From Pedobacter yonginensis (GTDB lineage Bacteria; Bacteroidota; Bacteroidia; Sphingobacteriales; Sphingobacteriaceae): a stretch of DNA of 64,000 bases. Made by a program: the position numbers and the translations under genes. This document shows positions 33,640 to 41,831 of the stretch, piece after piece (within the stretch, counting starts at the first letter, position 1; every line of letters begins with the position of its first letter). The stretch is from positions 558,001 through 622,000 of the forward strand of contig NZ_QGNZ01000004.1 of assembly GCF_003173595.1 (NCBI RefSeq). The letters are read 5' to 3'. Below the pieces are notes generated by a model, which worked only from the letters and a program-made list of their open reading frames with translations, was not told where the DNA came from and ran no database searches.

Positions 33640-34791
33640 ATGAGCGTCAGCTTTAACTTTTCAGAAACAGAAACTCAGCAGAGTGTAAAGGCCATGGTCC
33701 GCGATTTTGCAGAGAAAAACATTCGTCCAAATATTATGGAATGGGATGAGGCACAGCATTTCCCGGTAGAATTGTTTAAACAATTGGGGGAGTTGGGCTT
33801 AATGGGGGTATTGGTACCCGAAGAATATGGTGGCTCAGGTTTGGGCTATCAAGAATATGTAGATGTAATTGTAGAAGTTGCCAGAGTTTGTGGTTCAATC
33901 GGTTTATCGTTAGCGGCACATAACTCTTTGTGTACAGGCCATATTTTAGCCTTCGGAAACGAAGCGCAAAAACAAAAGTGGTTACCGAAGCTGGCCAGCG
34001 CAGAATGGATTGGCGCATGGGGTTTAACCGAAGCCAACACCGGTTCTGATGCATTAAGAATGATGACCACAGCGGTAGAAGATGGCGATGACTACATTAT
34101 AAATGGCGCAAAAAATTGGATTACCCACGGTAAAAGTGGCGATATTGCCGTTGTGATGGTTAGAACTGGAGAACAAGGAAGTTCGAAAGGAATCTCCGCT
34201 ATCGTTGTAGAACGTGGTACGCCCGGTTTCTCAGCAGGCAAGAAAGAAAATAAATTGGGCATGCGGGCATCAGAAACCACAGAGATGATTTTTGACAATT
34301 GTAGAGTTCCCAAAGCCAATGTATTGGGCAATGTGGGCGAAGGCTTTAAGCAGGCCATGAAGGTTTTGGATGGTGGAAGGATATCTATTGCTGCATTGGC
34401 ACTAGGAATTGCAAAAGGTGCTTTTGATGCTGCGGTAGCATACTCAAAACAGCGTCAGCAGTTTGGGCAACCCATTTCTAGCTTTCAAGCCATTAGTTTT
34501 AAATTGGCAGATATGGCCACAGAAATTGAAGCCGCCGAGTTGTTGATTCGGCAAGCCGCAGATTTGAAGAACAGGCATTTGCCAATGACAAAAGAATCTG
34601 CCATGGCAAAATATTTTGCTTCAGAGGTTTCGGTTAGGGTAGCAACCGAAGCCGTGCAAATTTTTGGCGGTTATGGCTATACCAAAGATTTTCCGGTAGA
34701 GAAATTTTACCGCGACAGTAAATTATGTACAATAGGAGAGGGAACTTCCGAAATTCAGAAGATTGTAATCGCCAGAGAAATATTAATTTAA
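33640..34791 (+). CDS. Acyl-CoA dehydrogenase
   Basis: 383-residue flavoenzyme that introduces the alpha-beta double bond in acyl-CoA, passing electrons to ETF. Family landmarks: WGLTEANTGSD (about 125), KNWITHGKSGD, IFDNCRVPKANVLG, AYSKQRQQFGQPI (about 265), QIFGGYGYTKDFPVEKFYRDSK and the catalytic-Glu region IGEGTSEIQKIV at the C-terminus. Best guess is a short-chain or branched-chain type, since butyryl-CoA and isovaleryl-CoA dehydrogenases share these motifs. A terminator follows. Confidence 0.95.
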   Translation: MSVSFNFSETETQQSVKAMVRDFAEKNIRPNIMEWDEAQHFPVELFKQLGELGLMGVLVPEEYGGSGLGYQEYVDVIVEVARVCGSIGLSLAAHNSLCTGHILAFGNEAQKQKWLPKLASAEWIGAWGLTEANTGSDALRMMTTAVEDGDDYIINGAKNWITHGKSGDIAVVMVRTGEQGSSKGISAIVVERGTPGFSAGKKENKLGMRASETTEMIFDNCRVPKANVLGNVGEGFKQAMKVLDGGRISIAALALGIAKGAFDAAVAYSKQRQQFGQPISSFQAISFKLADMATEIEAAELLIRQAADLKNRHLPMTKESAMAKYFASEVSVRVATEAVQIFGGYGYTKDFPVEKFYRDSKLCTIGEGTSEIQKIVIAREILI

Positions 34792-34857
34792 GTACCAAGC
34801 TTAGAACCAAAGCGAGTCTTAATTAGGAAACAACAAACCAAATAAATATTTATGAGT

Positions 34858-34892
34858 AATCCGGTAGGTATATTCACCTCCGGATTTTTTTT
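34858..34892 (+). terminator. Terminator after acyl-CoA dehydrogenase
   Basis: ATCCGG-T-AGGT pairs with ACCT-CCGGAT around loop ATATTC with one bulged T, followed by eight T. The rest of 34893-35095 shows no gene I can support. Confidence 0.85.
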
Positions 34893-35095
34893 GGAAAAAA
34901 TGGTGAAAGATGCGTGTAATTCTACCCTTCACCCTTTACCATCTAAACATGTAATAAAGGCGATTTACTCCTGAAAGAACCGCTCTGGTCATTAGGATTA
35001 TTTGTTTCGTGTAAATCCCTGTTTATGTGGCAGAACGAAAACACAATTTCCACCACATATGTGCATTAACTTACAACATTGATTCCCTAACCCAA

Positions 35096-35482
35096 TTATT
35101 TTGGTAAATCCTTAGAAGTAAGAATACTGTCAACTACATAAACACTAAATCCCCTCCAAGGCAATGAGTGCTTGTATTCCTTATAGTGAAGTTCAAAAAA
35201 TTGCCCGCTATTGGCCATCATCTTTTCAGCAATGGCTTTATCTGATATTGAAAATTCAAACTCATTGTTTTGTAGGGTTCCAGTTTGCTTCGATCTAATC
35301 CCACTTTGAATTAGTTTCCCTTCGTAGGTTTTAAATAGATAGCCCTTTTTAACCACGTAATTTAGTTCGCCAGCTTTAACACCTTCTCCAAAAACAAAGA
35401 AATATCGGTAGTAAGAAATGGCAGCAACAAGTAATATAACCAATACCGCGATGATAGAAAATACTTTTTTACCTTTTGTCAT
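35096..35482 (-). CDS. Conserved-type hypothetical single-span protein
   Basis: 128 residues: basic start MTKGKKVFS, a membrane helix (residues ~7-30), and a soluble outer domain of ~95 residues (GELNYVVKKGYLFKTYEGKLIQSGI, FEFSISDKAIAEKM, YKEYKHSLPWRGFSVYVVD). The domain is beta-rich, with no catalytic motif. Proteins of this type are widespread in Bacteroidota and are sometimes mislabelled 6-phosphogluconate dehydrogenase; there is no support for that here. Confidence 0.8.
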   Translation of the reverse strand: MTKGKKVFSIIAVLVILLVAAISYYRYFFVFGEGVKAGELNYVVKKGYLFKTYEGKLIQSGIRSKQTGTLQNNEFEFSISDKAIAEKMMANSGQFFELHYKEYKHSLPWRGFSVYVVDSILTSKDLPK

Positions 35483-35645
35483 AAATCAAATCTTATAGTT
35501 AAATGAATTGAAACTGAATAATAAAGCAATTAACAGATCAATTAAATTTTCATCAACTTATACAATATATCGACTTGTTTGTTTTTCGATTTCTTCCTTA
35601 TTTATTATTTCTTTTAAAAACGTTTCTCATTTTCAATAATTTACT

Positions 35646-35653
35646 TACATTTG
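35646..35653 (+). promoter_or_regulatory. -7 element of rpsU
   Basis: TACATTTG matches TAnnTTTG, 53 bases before the rpsU ATG; the region 20 bases upstream has a GTTT in place of the full TTTG. Confidence 0.6.
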
Positions 35654-35685
35654 CAACCCCGATAATAAGGGATTTAAAAACCACG

Positions 35686-35694
35686 AGAGGAGGT
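35686..35694 (+). promoter_or_regulatory. Strong Shine-Dalgarno site of rpsU
   Basis: AGAGGAGGT at 35686-35694, centred about 12 bases before the ATG at 35706, is nearly the full complement of the 16S rRNA tail. Genes of this phylum usually lack such sites; rpsU is a known exception, thought to allow autoregulation because bS21 covers the anti-SD in these ribosomes. Confidence 0.8.
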
Positions 35695-35705
35695 ATTTCA
35701 GCGTT

Positions 35706-35900
35706 ATGATCATTATTAACATTAAAGACGGCGAATCATTAGATAAAGCCCTAAAACGTTTCAAGAAAAAGTTTGAAAAAACTGGTGTATTGAGAGAACT
35801 TCGTAGTCGCCAAGCATACGAGAAAAAATCCGTAGCTCGTCGTACAGAAATTAAACATGCTGTTTATATTCAAAACATGAATCAAGATCCAACTGTATAA
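35706..35900 (+). CDS. rpsU: 30S ribosomal protein bS21
   Basis: 64-residue basic protein of the 30S platform. MIIINIKDGESLDKALKRFKKKFEKTGVLRELR is the typical bS21 start; the tail is Lys/Arg-rich. In Bacteroidota ribosomes bS21 helps to bury the 3' end of 16S rRNA, which accounts for the lack of SD-driven initiation elsewhere. The gene has its own promoter, strong SD and terminator. Confidence 0.97.
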   Translation: MIIINIKDGESLDKALKRFKKKFEKTGVLRELRSRQAYEKKSVARRTEIKHAVYIQNMNQDPTV

Positions 35901-35921
35901 GTTGTTCAAGATATATTTATA

Positions 35922-35953
35922 AAGCCTTCAGATTTTTTCTGGAGGCTTTTTTC
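35922..35953 (+). terminator. Terminator of rpsU
   Basis: AAGCCTTCAGA (35922-35932) pairs with TCTGGAGGCTT (35938-35948) with one G-T pair, then a T run. Confidence 0.9.
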
Positions 35954-36054
35954 GTTTTAGAGTAATTTGAAAAAATAATCAAACAATTCATTAATGATTT
36001 CTTTATATCAAAACAATTTGTAACTTCATATTAAGGCACCACAAAATATACTGA

Positions 36055-36939
36055 ATGTTGGTAACAAGTTTTATTACATATTTAACTCACGAGAAGCGCT
36101 ACTCTCCGCATACCATCACTTCTTATCAAACAGATTTAGATCAGTTTGAGGCATATATCAAGCATACATTCGAACTAAGTTTTCAGGAAATCAAGCATAC
36201 GCATCTTCGCAGTTTTATGGTTCATTTAATGGAAAACAAAACCTCTGAGAACAGCATTAGCAGAAAAATATCTGCGTTAAGAAGCTTTTATAAGTTTTTA
36301 TTAAGGTCAGAGAAAATCAGTCAGAACCCAACTGTATTAATCAAAGTACCAAAAATACCAAAACGCCTTCCGGTTTTTGTAGATGCTCAAAAAATGGATC
36401 ATCTATTAGATTCAGATCAGTATTTCGATGATAGCTTTCCTTCGGTTAGAGATCATCTTATTATCGAGTTGTTGTTTGGAACGGGTATGCGCTTAGCCGA
36501 ATTGCTGCAATTAGAAGAGCAAGATCTAGATTTATACTCAGGAACAATTAAAGTTTTGGGCAAAAGGAATAAAGAAAGAATTATACCCATAAATAAACAG
36601 CTTATTAATCAGTTAAATACCTATCTCGAGTTAAAAAAGTTGCAACAATTTGATAACAATTCCTTAATATTAATCGTTACAAACACTGGAGCAGCAGCTT
36701 ATCCTAAATTGATATATCGTGTGGTAACTACGTACTTAAAACATGTGTCAACCAATGATAGAAAAAGCCCCCATGTGCTACGCCATAGCTATGCAACAAC
36801 ACTGCTTAACGCAGGGGCCGATCTAAATGCCATTAAAGAGCTTTTGGGTCATGCAAGCTTGGCAGCCACACAAGTTTACACGCATAACTCAATCGAAAGA
36901 TTAAAAACAATTTATAAACAAGCCCATCCAAAGGCGTAA
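36055..36939 (+). CDS. xerD: Tyrosine recombinase XerC/XerD
   Basis: 294-residue site-specific recombinase, the usual length for Xer proteins that resolve chromosome dimers at dif. N-terminal SAM-like core-binding domain (~1-85: SFITYLTHEKRYSPHTITSYQTDLDQF) and catalytic domain with Arg in GTGMRLAELLQL, Lys in LGKRNKERIIPI, HVLRHSYATTLL, and LGHASLAATQVYTH carrying the nucleophile Tyr. No adjacent integron or prophage is seen, so a housekeeping role is likely; XerC and XerD cannot be told apart by sight. Confidence 0.93.
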   Translation: MLVTSFITYLTHEKRYSPHTITSYQTDLDQFEAYIKHTFELSFQEIKHTHLRSFMVHLMENKTSENSISRKISALRSFYKFLLRSEKISQNPTVLIKVPKIPKRLPVFVDAQKMDHLLDSDQYFDDSFPSVRDHLIIELLFGTGMRLAELLQLEEQDLDLYSGTIKVLGKRNKERIIPINKQLINQLNTYLELKKLQQFDNNSLILIVTNTGAAAYPKLIYRVVTTYLKHVSTNDRKSPHVLRHSYATTLLNAGADLNAIKELLGHASLAATQVYTHNSIERLKTIYKQAHPKA

Positions 36940-36942
36940 AAA

Positions 36943-36949
36943 AAGGAGG
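36943..36949 (+). promoter_or_regulatory. Strong Shine-Dalgarno site of hpf
   Basis: AAGGAGG lies 4 bases before the ATG at 36954, within the short gap after xerD. The spacing is unusually short, and SD sites are rare in this phylum. Confidence 0.6.
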
Positions 36950-36953
36950 AAAA

Positions 36954-37301
36954 ATGAAAATCGGAGTTCAATCAATCCACTTCAATGCAGATAGTAAGTT
37001 GTTAGATTTTATACAGAAGAAGGCAAACAAGCTAGATCAGTTTTTTGACCAGATTATCAGTGGAGAAGTTTATCTAAAATTAGAGAATGTAGAAAACGAA
37101 GCCAACAAAATTAGTGAGATTAAACTCATTGTTCCGGGTGGCACCCTCTTCGCAAAAGAGCAATGTAAATCATTTGAAGAGGCCACAGATTTGGCAATTG
37201 AATCTTTAAGGAAGCAAATAACGAAACATAAGGATAAAACACGTGCGAAATTAAGTGAGCATAAAGCAATTTTAAGCGAAAGCGAAACAACTGATTATTA
37301 A
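36954..37301 (+). CDS. hpf: Ribosome hibernation-promoting factor, short form
   Basis: 115-residue HPF/RaiA-type protein: beta-alpha fold with IQSIHFNADSKLLDFIQKKANKLDQFF at the start and LRKQITKHKDKTRAKLSEH near the end. It binds the 30S decoding site and silences or dimerises ribosomes during starvation. Only the N-terminal RaiA domain is present, so this is the short type. It is cotranscribed with xerD, 14 bases apart. Confidence 0.93.
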   Translation: MKIGVQSIHFNADSKLLDFIQKKANKLDQFFDQIISGEVYLKLENVENEANKISEIKLIVPGGTLFAKEQCKSFEEATDLAIESLRKQITKHKDKTRAKLSEHKAILSESETTDY

Positions 37302-37332
37302 GCACCTATTCTTTTATTGAATAAATATTGAG

Positions 37333-37364
37333 TTAGCGAACTGAAAAGTTCGCTAATTTTTTTT
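37333..37364 (+). terminator. Terminator of xerD-hpf
   Basis: Perfect stem TTAGCGAACT (37333-37342) with AGTTCGCTAA (37347-37356), loop GAAA, and eight T. Confidence 0.93.
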
Positions 37365-37373
37365 CAAATTTAT

Positions 37374-37403
37374 TTTGAAGTGAAATATAATTGTGTAGAT
37401 TTG
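37374..37403 (+). promoter_or_regulatory. Promoter of the tRNA-tuf-secE-nusG operon
   Basis: TTTG at 37374-37377 and TAGATTTG at 37396-37403, 18 bases apart. The first tRNA begins at 37531. Confidence 0.65.
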
Positions 37404-37530
37404 CATTCCCTTTCGGAAACGGTATTAAGGCACAAAGAAAAGGTTAGTTCTGTGAATAGATAAAAGTTTTAAAAAACACGTTAATAATATGAAAAATGAA
37501 GATTTTTCGTATCATTGCAGAAAATTTAAA

Positions 37531-37603
<73 letters not shown>

Positions 37604-37642
37604 CTTTTTATTTTAAAGTGTTTATATTTTGAAATAAAAGTA

Positions 37643-37728
37643 GGGGGGATTCCAGAGCGGCCAAATGGGACAGACTGTAACTCTGTTATCGCAAGATTTC
37701 GAAGGTTCGAATCCTTCTCCCCCCACCA
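37643..37728 (+). tRNA. tRNA-Tyr(GTA)
   Basis: Acceptor GGGGGGA pairs with TCCCCCC; anticodon loop CTGTAAC gives GTA; a long variable arm (TTATCGCAAGATT region) marks a class II tRNA, as expected for bacterial tRNA-Tyr. The CCA tail is encoded (37726-37728), unlike the neighbouring tRNAs. Confidence 0.97.
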
Positions 37729-37812
37729 TCTAAAATGAATGAATGATAGATTGGAGAGTGAGCGTAAGCATTCGATCATTTTAAAATCAATCCTTCAATT
37801 GTTTAGAGAAAA

Positions 37813-37885
37813 GCGGAAGTAGCTCAGTTGGTAGAGCGATAGCCTTCCAAGCTATAGGTCGCGAGTTCGAACCTCGTCTTCCGCT
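37813..37885 (+). tRNA. tRNA-Gly(TCC)
   Basis: Acceptor GCGGAAG pairs with CTTCCGC, discriminator T. Anticodon stem ATAGC/GCTAT with loop CTTCCAA gives TCC (reads GGA). CCA is not encoded. Confidence 0.97.
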
Positions 37886-37967
37886 CTTGAATGTTCATTA
37901 ATGAATTGGTTCATTAGTTCTTAAAAACGTTGAGCTAGCGAATGATTGAATAATGAGCTTTTAAAAA

Positions 37968-38039
<72 letters not shown>

Positions 38040-38165
38040 CAGGATAATAAAGCTTTGTTAAATCTGTTTAAGTTACAGAGAGGACAAGGTTTTTTGTGTT
38101 GCATTGCAATAAAACAATTAATAAAAAATAATAAAAAGTTAACCTACTAATTAGTTATAAATAAA

Positions 38166-39353
38166 ATGGCAAAAGAAAAATTTGACCGTAGTAAACCGCA
38201 CTTAAACATCGGTACAATCGGTCACGTCGATCACGGTAAAACAACTTTAACAGCAGCTATTACAAAAGTTTTAGCTGATGCAGGTTTATCTGAGGCACGT
38301 TCATTCGATTCAATTGACTCAGCTCCTGAGGAAAAAGAAAGAGGTATTACAATTAATACTGCGCACGTTGAGTATTCAACTGCAAACCGTCACTACGCAC
38401 ACGTAGATTGTCCAGGTCACGCGGATTATGTTAAAAACATGGTTACAGGTGCGGCTCAAATGGATGGTGCTATTATCGTTGTTGCTGCTACTGATGGTCC
38501 AATGCCACAAACTCGTGAGCACATCTTGTTAGCTCGTCAGGTTGGTGTACCTTCATTGGTTGTATTCATGAACAAAGTGGATATGGTTGATGATCCTGAA
38601 TTATTAGAATTAGTAGAAATGGAAGTTCGTGAATTATTATCGTTCTACGATTTCCCTGGTGATGATATTCCTGTTATTCAAGGTTCTGCTTTAGGTGGTT
38701 TGAACGGAGATGCTAAATGGGTAGCAAAAATTATGGAATTAATGGATGCTGTAGATAGCTACATTCCAATTCCTCCACGTTTAACTGATCTTCCATTCTT
38801 AATGCCTGTTGAAGATGTATTCTCGATCACTGGTCGTGGTACTGTAGCAACTGGTCGTATTGAGCGTGGTGTAATCAACTCTGGAGATCCAGTTGAAATC
38901 TTAGGTATGGGTGCTGAGAACTTAAAATCTACAGTTACTGGTGTTGAGATGTTCCGTAAGATCTTAGATTATGGTGAAGCAGGTGATAACGTAGGTTTAT
39001 TGTTACGTGGTATTGAGAAAACTGATATCCGTCGTGGTATGGTAATTTGTAAACCAGGTTCAGTAACTCCTCACACAGATTTCAAAGCTGAGATCTATGT
39101 ATTATCAAAAGCAGAAGGTGGTCGTCACACTCCATTCTTCAACAAATACCGTCCACAATTCTATTTCCGTACTACAGACGTAACTGGTGAGATTACACTA
39201 GCTGAAGGAACTGAAATGGTAATGCCAGGTGATAACGTTACGATCACAGTAAAATTGATCAACGCAATCGCAATGGAAAAAGGTTTACGTTTCGCTATCC
39301 GTGAGGGTGGTAGAACAGTAGGTGCTGGTCAGGTAACTGAAATTTTAAAATAA
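38166..39353 (+). CDS. tuf: Elongation factor Tu
   Basis: 395-residue GTPase that delivers aminoacyl-tRNA to the ribosome. G-domain motifs: GHVDHGKTTL (P-loop, ~19-28), DCPGHADYV (~81-89), NKVD (~136-139), SAL. Domains II and III follow (ITGRGTVATGRIERG, KAEIYVLSKAEGGRHTPF). It uses optimal codons and has no SD, as is normal here. It sits between tRNA-Thr and tRNA-Trp in the usual Bacteroidota order. Confidence 0.99.
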   Translation: MAKEKFDRSKPHLNIGTIGHVDHGKTTLTAAITKVLADAGLSEARSFDSIDSAPEEKERGITINTAHVEYSTANRHYAHVDCPGHADYVKNMVTGAAQMDGAIIVVAATDGPMPQTREHILLARQVGVPSLVVFMNKVDMVDDPELLELVEMEVRELLSFYDFPGDDIPVIQGSALGGLNGDAKWVAKIMELMDAVDSYIPIPPRLTDLPFLMPVEDVFSITGRGTVATGRIERGVINSGDPVEILGMGAENLKSTVTGVEMFRKILDYGEAGDNVGLLLRGIEKTDIRRGMVICKPGSVTPHTDFKAEIYVLSKAEGGRHTPFFNKYRPQFYFRTTDVTGEITLAEGTEMVMPGDNVTITVKLINAIAMEKGLRFAIREGGRTVGAGQVTEILK

Positions 39354-39383
39354 ATTGCTAACCCTTCGGGGATTAGAAATACT

Positions 39384-39424
39384 GAAAGCAAGGTGCTTGA
39401 GATCAACTTAAGTACTTTGCTTTC
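39384..39424 (+). other. 18-bp stem-loop between tuf and tRNA-Trp
   Basis: GAAAGCAAGGTGCTTGAG (39384-39401) pairs with CTTAAGTACTTTGCTTTC (39407-39424) over all 18 positions, three of them G-U on the plus strand, with loop ATCAA. No T run follows, so it is more likely an RNA-processing site (double-strand-specific cleavage) separating tuf mRNA from the tRNA than a terminator. Confidence 0.7.
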
Positions 39425-39429
39425 TAATT

Positions 39430-39500
39430 ACGGGAATAGTTCAATGGTAGAATAGAGGTCTCCAAAACCTTTGATCAGGGTTCGAATCCTTGTTCCCGTG
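39430..39500 (+). tRNA. tRNA-Trp(CCA)
   Basis: Acceptor ACGGGAA pairs with TTCCCGT, discriminator G as required for tRNA-Trp. Anticodon loop CTCCAAA within GAGGT/ACCTT gives CCA. The 3' CCA tail is not encoded. Confidence 0.96.
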
Positions 39501-39592
39501 CTTAAAATAATGATTGAATTAGCGGATGTTTTAATTATTGAATGTACTTTGCATTCTGTCATTCACTAACTAAATCATTCAATTCATTAGAT

Positions 39593-39790
39593 ATGGCTAA
39601 AGTAGTTGAGTTTATAAAAGAATCATACGATGAAATGACCAATAAGGTTACATGGCCTACTTGGGGTGAACTGCAAAGTTCTGCGATTCTTGTTTTAGTA
39701 GCTTCTTTAATTATTGCATTGGTTATTTTTGCAATGGATAAAGGTTCTACATTTGTGTTAGATACTTTCTATAAATCACTTTCTAATTAA
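39593..39790 (+). CDS. secE: Preprotein translocase subunit SecE
   Basis: 65 residues from the ATG at 39593 (MAKVVEFIKESYDEMTNKVTWPTWGEL); the frame extends 17 residues upstream, but those are not SecE-like. It has the conserved amphipathic KVTWPTW segment and one membrane helix (~30-50), the minimal SecE. Clamps SecY in the translocon. Followed by nusG, as in most bacteria. Confidence 0.96.
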   Translation: MAKVVEFIKESYDEMTNKVTWPTWGELQSSAILVLVASLIIALVIFAMDKGSTFVLDTFYKSLSN

Positions 39791-39799
39791 TATTTCCTG

Positions 39800-40339
39800 A
39801 TGAGCGATCTAAAATGGTATGTTGTAAGGGCTGTAAGCGGTAAAGAGAAGAAAGTAAAACAGTATATTGATGCTGAGATCAGCCGTTTAGGTTACTCTCA
39901 TTTGGTACCTCAGGTGTTAATACCGATGGAAAAATATTACCAAATGAAAGATGGTAAAAAAATTGCCAAAGAAAGAAACTTTTATCCTGGATATGTTTTA
40001 GTAGAAACCACACTTGATGGTGAGTTAGAACACATCATTAAGGGAATCAATAGTGTTATTGGTTTCTTGGGCGATAAGGCAGGTAACCCAATTCCAATGC
40101 GTCAAGCAGAAGTTAACCGTATTTTAGGTGTGGTTGATGAAATGAGCGAACAAGGCGAAACCATGAATGTGCCTTATTATGTTGGAGAAGGCATCAAAGT
40201 AATGGACGGTCCTTTCAACGGTTTCTCCGGCGTAATTGAAGAAGTTAACGAAGAGAAGAAAAAATTAAAAGTTATGGTTAAGATTTTCGGACGTAAAACG
40301 CCACTAGAACTTAACTATATGCAAGTGGAAAAAGAATAA
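39800..40339 (+). CDS. nusG: Transcription termination/antitermination factor NusG
   Basis: 179 residues. NGN domain at ~1-110 (WYVVRAVSGKEKKVKQYI, RNFYPGYVLVE, VIGFLG) and KOW domain at ~125-175 (VGEGIKVMDGPFNGFSGVIEEVNEEKKKLKVMVKIFGRKTPLELNY). It binds RNA polymerase and couples it to Rho or the ribosome. In related genomes rplK follows directly; here 5.8 kb of other genes intervene. Confidence 0.97.
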   Translation: MSDLKWYVVRAVSGKEKKVKQYIDAEISRLGYSHLVPQVLIPMEKYYQMKDGKKIAKERNFYPGYVLVETTLDGELEHIIKGINSVIGFLGDKAGNPIPMRQAEVNRILGVVDEMSEQGETMNVPYYVGEGIKVMDGPFNGFSGVIEEVNEEKKKLKVMVKIFGRKTPLELNYMQVEKE

Positions 40340-40361
40340 GCAATTCATAAATTATTAAGAA

Positions 40362-40390
40362 AGCTCAGAATTTATTCTGGGCTTTTTTTA
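40362..40390 (+). terminator. Terminator after nusG
   Basis: AGCTCAGAA (40362-40370) pairs with TTCTGGGCT (40375-40383), loop TTTA, then a T run. It separates the nusG transcript from the inserted unit. Confidence 0.85.
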
Positions 40391-40410
40391 TGCCTTTTTT
40401 TTGCTAAAAT

Positions 40411-40438
40411 TTTGTGATATATTGGTCTAATATCTTTG
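40411..40438 (+). promoter_or_regulatory. Promoter of inserted unit 1
   Basis: TTTG at 40411-40414 and TATCTTTG at 40431-40438, 16 bases apart. Copied before unit 2 (43908-43935). The leader up to the first gene is ~60 bases and includes an A run and CATCCCC. Confidence 0.55.
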
Positions 40439-41190
40439 CATAAGCGAAACTGCAAAAAAAAAATCATCCCCCATTTTATTGTAACCATTAAAATAAAAAT
40501 AAGGGATGACGAACAATCTATTTAACAGGAACCAACGTAGGGTTTCTTTGCTATTTCTAGGTATTGCTCTTTTGCTGTTTCAATATGCATGTAAAAAGGA
40601 TAGCTCAAAGCAAAGTGATGTGGAATTGATCCAACAAGCAAAGATTTGGTTTGATAGACAACCTCCAGTCACTTACAGCCCAGATTGGGATAGCGCCACC
40701 GTTACTCGTTTAAACAATCGGAATTTTGTTATCTTGCCTTCGAATCTATCTATATCAGAAAGTGAAATTATTACACAATCCTATTTGGTCGTGGATATTT
40801 CTTTAAAAGAAACCAAAGGTAATCTAATTGAACTTTTCAATAACTCAAGTTTTGATGTTGGAAATACAAAAGAGCAGATTATTAGTAATTACTTGTTTTA
40901 CTTTGATAAGGTATCTTTACCAAGAGATTTAGATTTCAATATTATGGTTTTCGATATTGATCATAAGTTTATCAAAGGTAGCAATATCATTAAAGGAAGA
41001 TTTAAAAACGAACTCAACCTCGTAAAGTTTAAAGATTTGAAATCTCAAATGTTGATGAGAGGAGGAGATGAAGTTGGTTTTGGTAAACAACAATGTACTG
41101 ATTGGTATCTTGTAACAAGAATTAATGGAATTGAAATTAGTTCCACATACTTATATACAACATGCACTGGTGGTGGCGGTGGCGGGGGGA
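40411..41190 (+). repeat. Direct repeat, copy A (promoter and lipoprotein N-terminal half)
   Basis: Nearly identical to 43908-44686: promoter, leader and the first ~228 codons of the two lipoprotein genes, with few substitutions and a two-base difference in the A run before CATCCCC. Similarity drops sharply at the glycine-rich tract, after which the coding sequences are only distantly related. Confidence 0.9.
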
Positions 41191-41828
41191 ATGGTAAAGG
41201 AAATAGAGTTTCGAAGCAAAAGGAAATTATAAATAATATTAGTGATCCATGTTTAAAGAACACCATAACAGAAGCCCTCGCCACTAATAAGGATGTAAAG
41301 GGTTTTTTGAGTGAAATTATAAATAAGTTTTCAGGCAACGATGTGGGAGTTAGGGTAATTCTTTACAATGGAGACATAGCTAAACCAGCTAAAACAGACC
41401 CTTCGTTTGGATCAGATGGGAGGTTCACAGCAGCAATTACCTTCCAAAATGGATTCTATGATGACGTAAGTAAGGAGGCTGTTGTGGCGGCTTTAATCCA
41501 CGAGTTTGTGCACGCCTATCTCGTACAAACAAACAATAATTATAGGGCTTTACCTGCCAGTGAACAACATAATTATCTTTTTGCCAATTTTGTGAAAGAT
41601 ATTGCTAATTACCTAAAGAGTAAGTATAACATGCCCAAGGCTGATGCTTGGGGCTTAGCTTGGTCTGGTATGGGTGATGTGATCAACAAAGCCGATGATA
41701 ATACATCATTTCCAACTGAGCCAGGTGAAACAATGACGAAATCTGAATTAGCGACTAATATGGCACCATATAAATATATTGATAAAAATGCGGGAGCAAA
41801 AGGAACCCCAAACTGCCCAACTAAATAG
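40506..41828 (+). CDS. Lipoprotein with Gly-rich linker and C-terminal HExxH peptidase-like domain, unit 1
   Basis: 440 residues. N-terminal signal with membrane segment (~13-27) and Cys29 as probable lipidation site (LLLFQYACKK). Residues ~35-220 form a domain I cannot name (WFDRQPPVTYSPDWDSATV, QQCTDWYLV). Residues ~224-232 are a Gly run. The rest carries the zinc-peptidase motif HEFVH (His340, Glu341, His344 approximately) within AALIHEFVHAYL, then a helical region and WGLAWSGMGD. Compared with unit 2 the N-terminal part is ~95% identical and the C-terminal part is strongly diverged. Likely an exported zincin-type effector; that role is inference. Confidence 0.85.
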   Translation: MTNNLFNRNQRRVSLLFLGIALLLFQYACKKDSSKQSDVELIQQAKIWFDRQPPVTYSPDWDSATVTRLNNRNFVILPSNLSISESEIITQSYLVVDISLKETKGNLIELFNNSSFDVGNTKEQIISNYLFYFDKVSLPRDLDFNIMVFDIDHKFIKGSNIIKGRFKNELNLVKFKDLKSQMLMRGGDEVGFGKQQCTDWYLVTRINGIEISSTYLYTTCTGGGGGGGNGKGNRVSKQKEIINNISDPCLKNTITEALATNKDVKGFLSEIINKFSGNDVGVRVILYNGDIAKPAKTDPSFGSDGRFTAAITFQNGFYDDVSKEAVVAALIHEFVHAYLVQTNNNYRALPASEQHNYLFANFVKDIANYLKSKYNMPKADAWGLAWSGMGDVINKADDNTSFPTEPGETMTKSELATNMAPYKYIDKNAGAKGTPNCPTK

Positions 41829-41831
41829 CCT

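Noticed and set aside
36055..36939. Xer recombinase as an integrase of a mobile element
   Set aside because: Standard Xer length, housekeeping neighbours (rpsU, hpf), and no attachment-site repeats at the tRNA genes downstream.
41045..41338. Minus-strand frame opposite the glycine-rich linker
   Set aside because: The Pro run is simply the complement of the Gly codons; no independent support.
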